Assembly: GCA_928212115.1 (NCBI GenBank)
Contig: CAKMRJ010001112.1
Coordinates: forward strand, 406,121,290-406,185,289
DNA: 64,000 nucleotides
From: Lactuca virosa
Taxonomy: Eukaryota; Streptophyta; Magnoliopsida; Asterales; Asteraceae
Reading direction: 5' to 3'
Part shown: piece after piece, positions 36,270-46,569 of the stretch
Layout: every line of letters starts with the position of its first letter
Position numbering within the stretch: the stretch's first letter is position 1
Translations under genes and position numbers: made by a program
The notes under the pieces: model-generated
Databases searched by the model: none
The model's input: the letters and a program-made list of their open reading frames with translations, nothing else
Told to the model about the DNA's origin: nothing

Positions 36270-39048
36270 TGTGACAACCTGAAATTTCCAAGCTTGTTTA
36301 ATCAATTAAACCTATCAGTGTTAGACTCATTTTGCTTCCAGTTATCACTGTTTGGAACCTGTTTTGAGTATTCTAACCCTAGTACATCAAAGGAATAAGA
36401 GATTGGAAATAGCAGCTTAAGTTCTTAACTGCCTGCAACCGTAAACCTCCTCAAAAAGGGAGTTTACGGTCAAGACCAATGAGTTTACGGTCATGGTGAC
36501 CGTAAACCCATCCCTATATATATGGAGGGTGATCACTTCAGCCATTCTTTTCCCTCTTTCAAGCCTTAGAACCGATTCTCTCTCAAAAAGCATAAACTTT
36601 TGCTTCCAAATCTTCAAGAACAAGTAAGTAATTCCTTCTTTGTGTGTTAGATCCTTCCTAAATCCATGTTTCACTCTTGATTCATCCAAGGATTTCATCT
36701 TTTATCTAGATCATCAAAATTTCTCAAGAACACGGTTGTGTTTTGTACCGAAAACACCTTCATTGCCTTCAAAACCGTAAGTACCATCCTCCTTTACATC
36801 TATCTAGTTAGGATCCTTCATTTTGGACTTAAGATCATCACTCTTTACATGAACAAAAGAGTTTACAGTTCTATGAATCTTCATAGACCGTAAACCCTTA
36901 TAAAGGGTGTTCTTATAGCCTTTACCCTTCCTAAGGCTAAGCATGGTCCCCTAGAATCCAATGCCTTTGATTGAAGCCCTTGAAAACCATCATTTGTGAA
37001 AGATTTGGTGAGTTTGCTGTTGAATCTCCTTAGACCGTGAACTCCATGACCGTAAGGTCATTAGACCGTGAACTCCATAACCGTAAGGTCATTAGACCGT
37101 GAACCCAAGAACCGTAAACTCCAAGGACCGTGAACTCCAAGGACCGTGAACACTTGGACCGTGAACTCTATAGGGTGGCTATACACCCTTGGTATGCAAT
37201 CACATGTGATTGTAGCACTTAAAATATAAGTGTATCCTATGTCCTAGGGTGTTTCCTTTCATGATTAGTTGTATAAACACTAATTATATGCTTATATGTA
37301 TCATTATATGATAAATAGGATCTGTGTGTGTGCTTAAGTCTTCACTTGGCACTTAGCATCCTATACCACTCGTTCATCCAAACCACTCACTACAGGTGAG
37401 TTCATACCCCTTAATCTATCTTTTAAATGATTTTAAATGCTTTTATGGGGGGGGGGGGAATACAAGTTGAAACATTATAGTTATTATATCAATCACATGT
37501 GATTAATAACTATCAAACAATGGATTTGCTATACTTTTAGCTGTTTTATCAATCAAACTACTTCAAAATGTTTATCAAACTCTTTTACATGTTAAACTCT
37601 TTATCAAACTTATTCTTACATGACAAACCTTTTCCTTTAAACTCCTTTAAACTCATATATTGTCAAAACCATGTCTAATGCATGTATAGTTATATAAGTA
37701 AGGTTGGAAGGACTTAGGACTGATAACACACTTTATTTCCTGTTCCTTGTTTGGTTGTGGACTTAGAGTACCCTGTTGTTTGTCCGAGTGTCGTTTGATC
37801 CTTAGTTATATATTATGTATATATGTATAGACATAAAAGCTTTTATCTCAGTTCAATACACTCAGTTATACAAACAACTCTACTAGTAAACTATAATAGG
37901 TATAGTTTAGGAAGATACTACTCATAACTTCTAGTACAATGAATCATACAAAGAGTCAGTTCATACATGAGTCAATACATACTATTATGAGAAACTAAGA
38001 GAACATACTATTATGAGAAACTAAGATAACATACTATTATGAGAAACAATACATACTATACACTATACAAGAGAACATACTATGATGAGAAACAAAGAGA
38101 ACATACTACATACTAGACAGAGAGAACATACATTACACTAGTACATACAATACATATACAAGAATACTATAACATAAATGTGAGCCACGGTTTCGGGGCA
38201 TGGCATCACCTGTCATGGCTCGATTTGTATCCAGAGTCTCCTAGAAGGAGAGCATGAATTTGTGTATAGATCTATACTGGATTGACTATCCTACACCTTG
38301 CTGCTCGCTACAGTGGGACTTGCAAGTCTACGGGTGCCAAATGTCATTTCTTCCGACGTCTTTCATCGTCGTGTTTTTAGTCGATAGTATGGTACAATCA
38401 TATCACATTATACCTTAAATAACAATTGGTTTAAGGTAGTTGGTACAACAGTAGTTACTATAATACAACACTATAGTACTTTATTATTTCCCCATTGCAT
38501 TCACATTGTGATCTTTTCACATAAAAGGTAATGTAAAACTATATTTTTGGTTAATGATAGTCACACTTGGGAAAATACACACTCTTACAAGAAACAAACA
38601 TACAGAACATTTGATGCCTTGGTAGAAGGCTACGTTTAGTAGAAAATATAGGATTTTCTAGGAGATACAAACATTTACTACAAACATTTACAAACTTATA
38701 CATCAAACACTTACAAACATTTTCATACAAACAATGACACTAAAATGCTTATGAACTCACCAGCTTTAAAGCTGATAAACTCTTTCAAAATAACTTGTAT
38801 TCTCAGGTCATCAGTAGATAGGTACCGAGGCCAAGTTTTGAGAAGATGGAGCTCGTTCAAGACTCGTCTCTTGTTTTGATTTACATTTTTGGTGTCTTAT
38901 AAACTTCACAGAACACGCTTGTATTAAATTATATTATTAATGCAATGGATGATGTTGTTGCTTGTTTACTACTATGCTTTGTTGTGATACTGTACATGAC
39001 ATCCTCCACCCCCGAACGTTTCCGCCGTTCCGGTTTTGGGGTGTGACA
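36270..39048 (+). mobile_element. Solo LTR, 2.8 kb, inserted in another LTR
   Basis: Begins TGTGACAACCTGAAATTTCC and ends GGTTTTGGGGTGTGACA. It is flanked by a perfect 5-bp duplication GTGAC (36265-36269 and 39049-39053). There is no internal coding region, so this is the product of LTR-LTR recombination. It is related to the LTR that starts at 62405: the same CGTGAACC-type repeats, the same G-run followed by ATACAAG, and the same GAGTCTCCTAGA block. Confidence 0.92.
37020..37172 (+). repeat. Short tandem repeats of ACCGTGAACTCC / ACCGTAAGGTCATT units
   Basis: GACCGTGAACTCC recurs about six times at uneven spacing, partly as a 31-bp unit. Part of the solo LTR. Confidence 0.85.
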
Positions 39049-39053
39049 GTGAC

Positions 39054-39480
39054 CCCCCACGCCTTAGCTGTTCGCTACAGCTAGACTAGGCCAGTCTAGG
39101 GCGATAAAACCTTGAGCGAATACCGACATTTGGAAAAATGTTAAGACAGGAAACCTAGTCATTATCATATATGATTATAACGGCTCATATAGAGATTCAA
39201 TACCAATATAATGTTTCGAAGATTAACCCTTCGATTGTGTCAGTACAAAACAGCCTATTTAACGGTATGTATGGTTTTGCTTTATGTAACATCACTTATC
39301 GTACTTTTAACAATTTGAACTTATGTATTTTAACAATGTACTTGATGTTAACAATGTTGGTTGTAATATGTAATGTTGGTGTTGTATGTGTTATGTTTCA
39401 TGTATATTCATTGTGATGATAATTCAATTTTTAGTCACACGAGCCCCCAGACGATTCCGCCGTCTGGTTCGGGGTGTGAC
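39054..39480 (+). repeat. Terminal segment of the plus-oriented Gypsy LTR
   Basis: Ends GTTCGGGGTGTGACA at 39480. It is an inverted match to 32819-33590. It closes the retrotransposon block; the DELLA-like sequence begins directly after it. Confidence 0.8.
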
Positions 39481-39482
39481 AA

Positions 39483-39848
39483 ATACCTTCCCGACACACA
39501 TCCTTGAGATAAATTGCTTCCGATTTCGTTCATTATAATCCTTCTGATCTCTCATCGTGGTTTGAATCCATGATTTGTGAGCTTTATCCCACAACTGGAC
39601 CACCAATGATTGACGATTCGCTTATGAACACCAGCTCAGCTAGCGCCGATGCCGCTGGTCCTTCGCCGGGTATAACCTCTGTTTTTGTGGACGATCTGCA
39701 AGCGATACTCGGGAACACGATTTACCCTCTGACAAAAAAAGCAAAATATTATCCTTCTTCTTCATCGGGTTCCACATCCGCTTCATCTTCGTATAACTCA
39801 AAGCCTGATCCCAACTCGAATTCGGTGGTTCCGATCTACATTTTTTAG
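39483..39848 (+). pseudogene. Captured DELLA (GRAS family) N-terminal fragment
   Basis: Read in the frame of 39570-39848 and upstream to 39513. A TAA at 39510-39512 precedes IASDF and then VHYNPSDLSSW (39528-39560). VHYNP is the signature of the DELLA regulatory domain that contacts the gibberellin receptor GID1. It is followed by ESM..EL, a Pro/Ser linker, then DLQAILGNTIYP, which matches the DL-K-A-I-P-G-N-A-I-Y region of GAI/RGA-type proteins. A poly-Ser stretch and a stop at 39846-39848 end it. The DELLA motif itself and the whole GRAS domain are missing. DELLA proteins repress gibberellin responses in the nucleus; this piece could not do that alone. It lies between the retrotransposons and a Mutator-like end, which points to gene capture by a transposon. 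Confidence 0.8.
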
Positions 39849-40183
39849 GGCTAGGGTTTTCATTTTTGAGGGTTAGGGTTTCCTAATTGAGACAGATGGT
39901 AGTGTAGAACGGTGATGGTATACGAGATTGATGGTGGTGGCCAAATCCATTCTGTAAAATCTAGCCCCGACTGCAGCTTCGACAGAGGAGTGATGTGTGA
40001 GTGTGTGTTATGATTTTCTGGAAAATTTCTGATATGTGTGTGTGTGTTTGGGGAAAAACATCACAGATCCGTTGGGTTTCAAAATCAATGGAAAAAGTGA
40101 ATATGGGGGTTTGATTGAAAGAGTGAAGATGGAGGATGAATGAAGAACTAAGAAGCATGTCCCCTCTCACTCTGCGTTTCAGA
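39849..40183. other. Interior of the Mutator-like element, right side
   Basis: AGGGTTAGGGTTT-type text near 39850-39885 is followed by sequence with GTGTGTGTG. It looks like untranslated or intronic text from a captured gene. No domain seen. Confidence 0.35.
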
Positions 40184-40409
40184 GAGAGAGAGAGAGAGAC
40201 TTTTTCTCAATTTTAATTAATAAAAAACATTTGAATAAATATAAAAGAAATTAAAAAAACAAATATAAGGGTATAATAGTCTTTTTACGTTGATAGGGGA
40301 CCAAAAACAATAGAAAGATCAAATTTTGGACTAGTGGTGCACCAACATTTCGTTTTGGACCAAAAGCACATAAATTTGCCAACCACAGGGACTATTTTTG
40401 CAATTTTGT
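40184..40409 (-). repeat. Right terminal inverted repeat of the DELLA-carrying Mutator-like element
   Basis: A GA run (40184-40199), then sequence whose reverse complement matches 24603-24851. The outermost bases are GCAATTTTGT. See the left end for detail. Confidence 0.6.
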
Positions 40410-41617
40410 CATTTTTAATTCTCTGTTCGAGTAAATTTCTAAAATTGTTCTTGACATGTATTAATTGTGTATGAGAGAGAGAGAGGTGGGCCTCTTATTT
40501 TTTAAATATTAAAATAAATAAATAATTATTAAACTTTGAAAAAATGAATTTAAAAATAAAAAATAAATACCCAAGGTTATTAAAGTCATTTCAGTTTACC
40601 GAGGGACCAAATCCGCAATGAAACTAGCTCAAAAGGACCATGAAGCCAAAAAAAATCGATGTTTGGACTAAACCTCAGAAAAGATGCATGCCACGGGGAC
40701 CATTTTTTGCAATTTTGTCTTTTATTTATTTATAATTTCCTAATTAGAAAAATAAAGATCACCACCACCAACACTACCATTGAGCACCACCACCACCACT
40801 ATTGTCGTCGACCGCCACCGTCGTTGTCAAACATCACCCACATCTACTATGTTTTCTTTCCCCATCGACTCCACCATTTCCCTTTCTTTCATAGATCACA
40901 CCTCACCGGCCAAACCTACAGATTCCGGCCACACTTGCATATTCCGGCCTGAAGTTCTCTCTATGATATTGAGCACCACCTCCGACATTGAACTCTAGTT
41001 CTAACACCACTCCATTAACCACAATATTCCTAGAAACTAAACCCATAAATCCTTTTCCTCTTCCTCCAACCCAAACCTACAAAAAAAAACATTGATGCTC
41101 AAATGGTTCTAGAAATCGATTCACCCATCGTTCCCCTTTAGATTCAGAGTGTTCAAGACAAAATCAACCGAACAAATCGACGAAAAAGTAGTAGCGACGA
41201 CTTTAAAATTAGAGGTTTCAAACGACTTTAGGGTTGCAAGCTTCCTATGTTAGTGTTCACATGCTTGATGATAGCAGCGACTTTAGAACTAGAGGTTTCC
41301 GTCTACGACTTCCGACGAGGAGTGTAGATCGGTGCTTTAGGGTTGAGTTTAAAGGGAGAGAGATTACTTGAGCTTATGATCGGCTTCAGGTTTAAGAAGG
41401 GAAAAGGTGGGCTGGGGGTTTGAAGATGTGTAAGCCAAAGTTTTTTTGTAATATGTAAAATAAAATATAACTTTATGAAATAATCTAAAGGTATAATATC
41501 TTTTTATGTATGTCATGGACTAAAACCGAAACAAACAAACTATATGGATGGTCCGAGTGCAAAAAAATTTAGGGACCAAACACGAAATTTTGACAAACCA
41601 CAGGGACGATTTTAGTA
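40410..41617. other. Further Mutator-like ends around an unidentified interior
   Basis: 40480-40720 and 41460-41617 are two more sequences of the same terminal type (GGGACCAAA..., CCACAGGGAC, ...CAATTTTGTC), both oriented as right ends. Between them is CACCAC-rich text and a stretch with short frames (40659-40998) that I cannot assign. No gene recognised. Confidence 0.4.
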
Positions 41618-41858
41618 AGACAAAATTAAAAAAAAATGGACCCTGTGGTGTGTACTTTTTTGGGGGTTTTATTCCAAACCACAACTTTTTTGGATTTGTG
41701 GTCCTTTTGATGTAGTTTGCTTGTGATTTTTGTCATTCGGTAAACTGAAAAGACTAAATTGTCCCTATTATATTTATTTTCCTTTTTTTCCTTTAAGTAT
41801 TTATATATAAAAAAATAAAAATAAAGGCCCACATACTCTCTCTCTCTCTCTCTCTCAG

Positions 41859-42260
41859 ATGAAGAAAAGTCCTTTCTTTTTCTCTGTAATCCTTTTCTTC
41901 TCCCTCTTCATCGCCGGTAAACCTGACCTGAAGAAAAATCCTTGCACATGGCCCGGTGTCTTCTACGACAACAAAACCAACCATGTTGTCGAACTTCACT
42001 TCCCTAGAATGGGTCTCTCCGACGAGCTCCCCGACAACACCCTCGCCAATTTGACCCAACTCACCACTCTCAGTCTCTGTTACAACGCCCTCTCTGGTCC
42101 ACTCCCCACATACATCTTCTCACTAGTTAGCCTTCGTAATCTCTACCTCCAAGACAATCTGTTTTCAGGCCCGATTTCGGATTCGTTATCCCTTCTAGTG
42201 AATCTCGTTAGGGTTAGCTTCGCGAACTGGATTGGGATTCCAGATTTAATCCCAATCTAG
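41859..42260 (+). pseudogene. Captured LRR receptor-like kinase extracellular fragment
   Basis: A 133-residue frame. A hydrophobic signal-peptide-like start (residues 1-20) is followed by a short linker and C-T-W-P-G-V, which is the N-terminal LRR cap (C.W.GV.C) lacking its second cysteine. Then come the RMGLSDELPDN, LTQLTTLSLCYNALSGPLP and LVSLRNLYLQDNLFSGPIS repeats and a partial fourth. The order and spacing resemble RLK902/RKL1-type LRR-III receptor kinases. The frame then leaves the family (I-G-I-P-D) and stops. No transmembrane or kinase domain follows. It lies within long inverted repeats and directly abuts the left CT run, so its ATG sits just inside the transposon end. Confidence 0.8.
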
Positions 42261-42949
42261 TTTCCAATTCCAATTCCAGATCCCGACAGGCTACACAATT
42301 CCATGCCAAGACCTCAACATAATATATGAATTAATGAGCTACAACGAAGATGGACATCAGTATCACCTCTAGAGGAAAGAAATAAATTCTCTTGAGGTAT
42401 TCCTTTCCCATCTCGTCGTCAGCTTGGTGATATTTCTTTCTGATTAAACGATAAAGTGAGTGGAGGAAGAGGGAATATCGATGGGCTGAGGAACACCATA
42501 TTCAACATCCCAACTTCCATTGGTCTAATGCTTCTTTGTTTTATGTGTTTGAGGACGAGAACGAGGAAGATAGTGATGGAGATACTGGCTTCGGTGCTAA
42601 GGATACAAGTGATGGGTGTTTGCTGATGAGGATGGGCGATGGCAGAGGAGGAAGAAGAAGGTGGTTCCTGTTGGAAATTGGGTTTCTTTCTTGTACATGG
42701 GGGGGAGTTGGAACTGATCTTGAATTAAGGAATGAAAGATTTTCAGGAGAAGAGAATAGTTGTTTGCAGATTTGGAATTGAGGATGAGCAAATAGATGAA
42801 TCGATGTATGTGTGTGTGAGAGATCAAGCTCGTGGTCTGGGTTTTTCAAACTAGTTTTATGTTTGAAGTTGAATGATCTAACAATGGTAAAGAGAAAATG
42901 ATGAAGAAGACATAGGGTTCGTTTTTTGCAGATGGGGTCACAAACCAGT

Positions 42950-42952
<3 letters not shown>
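42261..42952. other. Rest of the Pack-MULE interior
   Basis: Two unconvincing opposing frames (42536-42781 plus, 42849-42541 minus) overlap. Neither shows a known domain. I regard this as captured or filler sequence. Confidence 0.35.

Positions 42953-42990
<38 letters not shown>
42953..42990. repeat. GA microsatellite
   Basis: About 19 GA dinucleotides at the inner edge of the right inverted repeat. Confidence 0.9.
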
Positions 42991-42994
<4 letters not shown>

Positions 42995-43212
42995 TGTGGG
43001 CCTAAATTAATTATTTATTTTCTTTTTCATTTAAATTAAATAGAAAAAACATAAAAAATATATCAGAAGGGCATTACAGTCATTTCAATTTTACGAGGGA
43101 CCAAATTTACATACTAACACGGCCAAAAGGACCATGTAGCCAAAAAAATCAGGGTTTGAACTAAAACCCTAAAAAAATGCATACCGCGGGGACATTTTTG
43201 CAAGTTTTGTCT

Positions 43213-43513
43213 CATGGTAATTTGTTCAAAATTTATCATCATATTTTATCAATAAATAATTTTACACGTTAACTATTAATTCAGATCTTCAATAAGTGAT
43301 TTTGTTTTTGTTTTGGTAATGTTTAAAGATGTTATACTTTGTTTTTCGTTGCAAAATGTGGATTTGAATGGCATTTATCAGATAATGGATTGAAGGCCGT
43401 TAGTGTTCTAACAACGATGTGCATTTCGTAACACGTGTAACTTGCCACATCTCTCATCTTCTTGTTGCATCCACAATCAAATCCCTAATTTCACTTTCAG
43501 CTCAACTTCACCA
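43213..43513. promoter_or_regulatory. Upstream region of the small secreted-protein gene, with a G-box
   Basis: AACACGTGT at about 43430-43438 contains a CACGTG G-box about 80 bp before the chosen ATG. No clear TATA box. The rest is AT-rich. Confidence 0.4.
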
Positions 43514-43816
43514 ATGTCTCGCCTTCTTCCAATCAGACCAATCCTCATTATTGCTCTGCTTCTAGCTATAGCTGTTGTTGCCCACAGTGGTGGAGTTGAT
43601 CACCATGGAGTTGCAGGCGGTGATGGCGGAAGCGGAAGCAAAACCCCGGTTGATGGTGGTTCGCCATTTCCGATAGCTAATGGTGGTTCGCCCTTTTCGA
43701 GAAGTAACAGGAACAACAGCACTGGTGGTCTTAATAAGAGCGATGCATCTTCCTACTCCGTATCGCCTTCCTCTGTTAAGCTCATTTGCCTCTTGGCCTA
43801 TGCGTCATTTTCTTAA
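43514..43816 (+). CDS. Small predicted secreted, Gly/Ser-rich protein
   Basis: I choose the ATG at 43514 (MSRLLPIRPILIIALLLAIA) rather than the upstream in-frame ATG at 43442. It puts a textbook signal peptide at the N-terminus: positive start, about 15 hydrophobic residues, then A-H-S. The product is 100 residues. The mature part is rich in Gly, Ser and Asn, with a duplicated GG-S-P-F block (near residues 52-70). The last 15 residues (SVKLICLLAYASFS) are hydrophobic enough to suggest a GPI-anchor signal, so an arabinogalactan-like or cell-wall peptide is possible. I do not recognise the family. A decayed copy of its 3' part lies at 47222. Confidence 0.6.
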   Translation: MSRLLPIRPILIIALLLAIAVVAHSGGVDHHGVAGGDGGSGSKTPVDGGSPFPIANGGSPFSRSNRNNSTGGLNKSDASSYSVSPSSVKLICLLAYASFS

Positions 43817-44438
43817 TATATTGCTTGCTTGATAGCTGCCTGTCTTCTTTCAGTTGATTTGAATCCTTGTGATATTAGTACAACTTGTCTATTTCTTATA
43901 ATTTAATTTGTTGATGTTATGAGTAACGTGTACCTGATATCTCTGAAAGTTTCAACTTTTAACGAACCTATGAAACTTTCAACGAACCTATTGTCCATTG
44001 TTATGATATGGAATTTAACAACGAACGTTTTATGAAAATCTTAACTCCTAATATCTGTCTTACTTGGGAAACTTCAATTCCGGTCGGCAGTCGGCCAATC
44101 TTTGGGTGTTGAACGGGATCAAGTTCAAATGGATGTTATATTCCTCCCTAATAATCTAAAACAGATTAAGCTGTCATGATGCCTAGGACAATTTCAGGAA
44201 CCAACAAGTTTTGTTTAGTCTATGTTCATAATCTGATGTATCTGTGGTGCAACAGAAAAATGGTGAATCTATCTTCCAAGATTTGTCATCTACGGAAACT
44301 TTTTTTTAATTCCACTGTGCCACAAAAAACATTATTTGTAAAAATATTGTTTTTGTTTTTGTTTTTTTTTTTAACACAAGTCATTTTCCTTGTATACTAT
44401 TATATTTTGAAAAACTCTTCATTTCTTATAGAAAGCTT

Positions 44439-44488
<50 letters not shown>

Positions 44489-45048
44489 GTTAATGTCATA
44501 AAAACTATTATTTACATTGTCTTTTTTCGTTGTAACTCCAACTTTTACTTTGTTATTTATATACCATTTTATGTTTTTAAAATTTCCATTTTTCTGGGCT
44601 TGTATTTAGCCCTAACATTTCTTTGTTCAACATTTGCTAATAGTTTTGAGTAACTTTTTTATTTTTAGCATTTGGTCGTTCAACAACACATTTACTTTTA
44701 AAATATAATAGTTTATAATGAAAGCGGAAGAGGCGCTGAAGGCAAGAGTCGTATCTACGACCTCTCTCCTTGAGGGATAAGGCGTGTTAGTCCGTGAATC
44801 AATAGCTCTCTTTGTTTTAGCATAAAAAGCTTTTAAGTTGTGCCATACAATCATAATTCGAGTCAACAGTTCCCTATTACTATAATTAATATATTTAACA
44901 AACTACGATTGCCTAATAAAATTTAATTTGAAAGTGCATATTGTAATAAAAATATATGAAAGTACAAAACTATAATAAAGAAAAAAAATACAATGTTATT
45001 TCTTACATTTAACTCTTAGAATTATATGTGCTTATTGAAAGTTTTTAC

Positions 45049-45107
45049 GAGGCATTACGTACTAAAGTAAAAGGGTTGAGGCATTACGTACTAAAGTAAA
45101 AGGGTTG
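45049..45107 (+). repeat. Perfect tandem duplication of about 30 bp
   Basis: GAGGCATTACGTACTAAAGT plus AAAAGGGTT is present twice head to tail. The near-perfect identity suggests a recent event. Confidence 0.9.
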
Positions 45108-45502
45108 AGTGATGATTTTAAGAAAATAACTATGAATATCTTACTATTATATTTTCTTTATAAATAATAGAATTTGTCTTTATATAGAGTCATCAAGAGC
45201 CAATAAGGAACTTATTTCATTTATTTGATTTATTTGACTCCATTATCATAAAAAAAATCAGCCTAGTTAAGTTTATTTCCAGAAATCATGAACTTGCTTA
45301 ATTTGTTGGTAGGCTTCTTGACTCTTGACATTTCATATTGGAGAAGCTTTTTTTCCTTTTTTTTTTTGGGATAAAGGGTTATGAGATCATCATCCTTGAT
45401 GTGGCTTTAGTATTTTATACCAAGATGGACAGTTGGATCAATTCATCTGTTGTTATGTGGGCTGATCCTGAAACACACTACTCCAATGCCTTATGGCTCT
45501 CA

Positions 45503-45658
45503 ATATTTTCCCATGTTCTTGGATGCAAGAAGTTTGTTACACGCTTATGACAATGGGTCATGCTAATTTCCGAGCTATGAATATTTTCCCATGTTCTTGG
45601 ATGCAAGAAGTTTGTTGCACGCTTATGACAATGGGTCATGCTAATTTCCGAGCTATGA
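45503..45658 (+). repeat. Tandem duplication of a 78-bp unit
   Basis: 45503-45580 and 45581-45658 are almost identical (ATATTTTCCCATGTTCTTGG ... TTTCCGAGCTATGA). The unit length is a multiple of three and a frame stays open through both, but the frame has no known domain. Confidence 0.93.
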
Positions 45659-46530
45659 ATATCTTTGTTAATTCATTCGTAATTCATGTATATATAATGA
45701 TACATATTTTAATAATAGTTTGACATATTACAAAATATACCCAATTGTACTCAATCACCATTCACGATATTCATTAAATTCGCGATCTAGTTTTATGTCT
45801 AATCAGCAATGGATTACCCAAACTGGACTTGTTAATTAGCGATTTACGTTAAATCTTAGACTATTTTTGTTAACCATAGAATCTGTTTCGAAAACTATCA
45901 TCTTATGTATTGGCTCAATAGAAAACATGCCTTCAAGGAGAAGTCGTGATTTCGACTTTTGCCTTCAACACCTCTCCATCTTTCATTTTAAGCTATTATG
46001 TTTTAAAATATTTGTTGGTGACCGGCCAAGGTCTAAAAGTGGTCATTTTCCACAAAATAATGGCAAATGGGTAACAAAAAAGAAGTTTGGGCAAACACAA
46101 ACTAAGAGGTAAATGTAGAGGGTAAATGCAAACCGGAAAAAAAAATTCCACATTAGCCAAGCAAAATCATTACCTGGCTAATAGCTCGATCTTTTTTTTA
46201 ATCCGTATCATCCATACTATATGTTTTTATTGTATCTTTGATCCCACCCCATGTAAAAAAAAAAAAAAAAAAAAAAAAAACTATATTATCCTAACTTGTT
46301 TTTTTTTTAATTAAACTATTATTGACTTAAACAATAAAACCAGGAAAAAAATAAACCCCACATTCATCATCATCCCACCAAAGGAGGAACCCATAGACTA
46401 CAGAACCATTGTCGTCGAAAAACCACCCCCTCTCCTATTGGAAAACATCACCACCTTCACAACTAGAAAAATACTCCTTAAACCCATTCAAACACAGAAA
46501 TTCATTCAAACCATAAATAAAAACAAAAAA

Positions 46531-46569
<39 letters not shown>

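Larger units (their letters stand above)
41618..43212 (+). mobile_element. Pack-MULE-like element carrying an LRR receptor-kinase fragment
   Basis: The left end AGACAAAATTAAAAAAAAATGG... to the CT run (41618-41857) and the right end (42953-43212) are inverted repeats of about 250 bp. Both contain TGGTCCTTTTG, GGCCCACATA and a CT/GA run at the inner edge. No transposase is encoded. The interior holds a clear piece of a host gene. I could not confirm a 9-bp target duplication. Confidence 0.65.

Noticed and set aside
37020..37172. CRISPR-like repeat array
   Set aside because: Spacing is irregular, units are degenerate, the context is a plant LTR, and no cas genes are possible here.
32819..39480. 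A giant inverted-repeat transposon with TGTCACACCCC ends
   Set aside because: The matching ends are LTR termini of one Gypsy family in opposite orientation; the primer-binding site at 32804-32815 shows that the left one is an LTR end.
42541..42849. Minus-strand frame of 102 codons as a gene
   Set aside because: Low-complexity Pro/Ser/His text overlapping another frame inside a transposon interior; no domain.
44176..44493. Phe-rich plus-strand frame
   Set aside because: The end is a poly-T run; the rest shows no domain.
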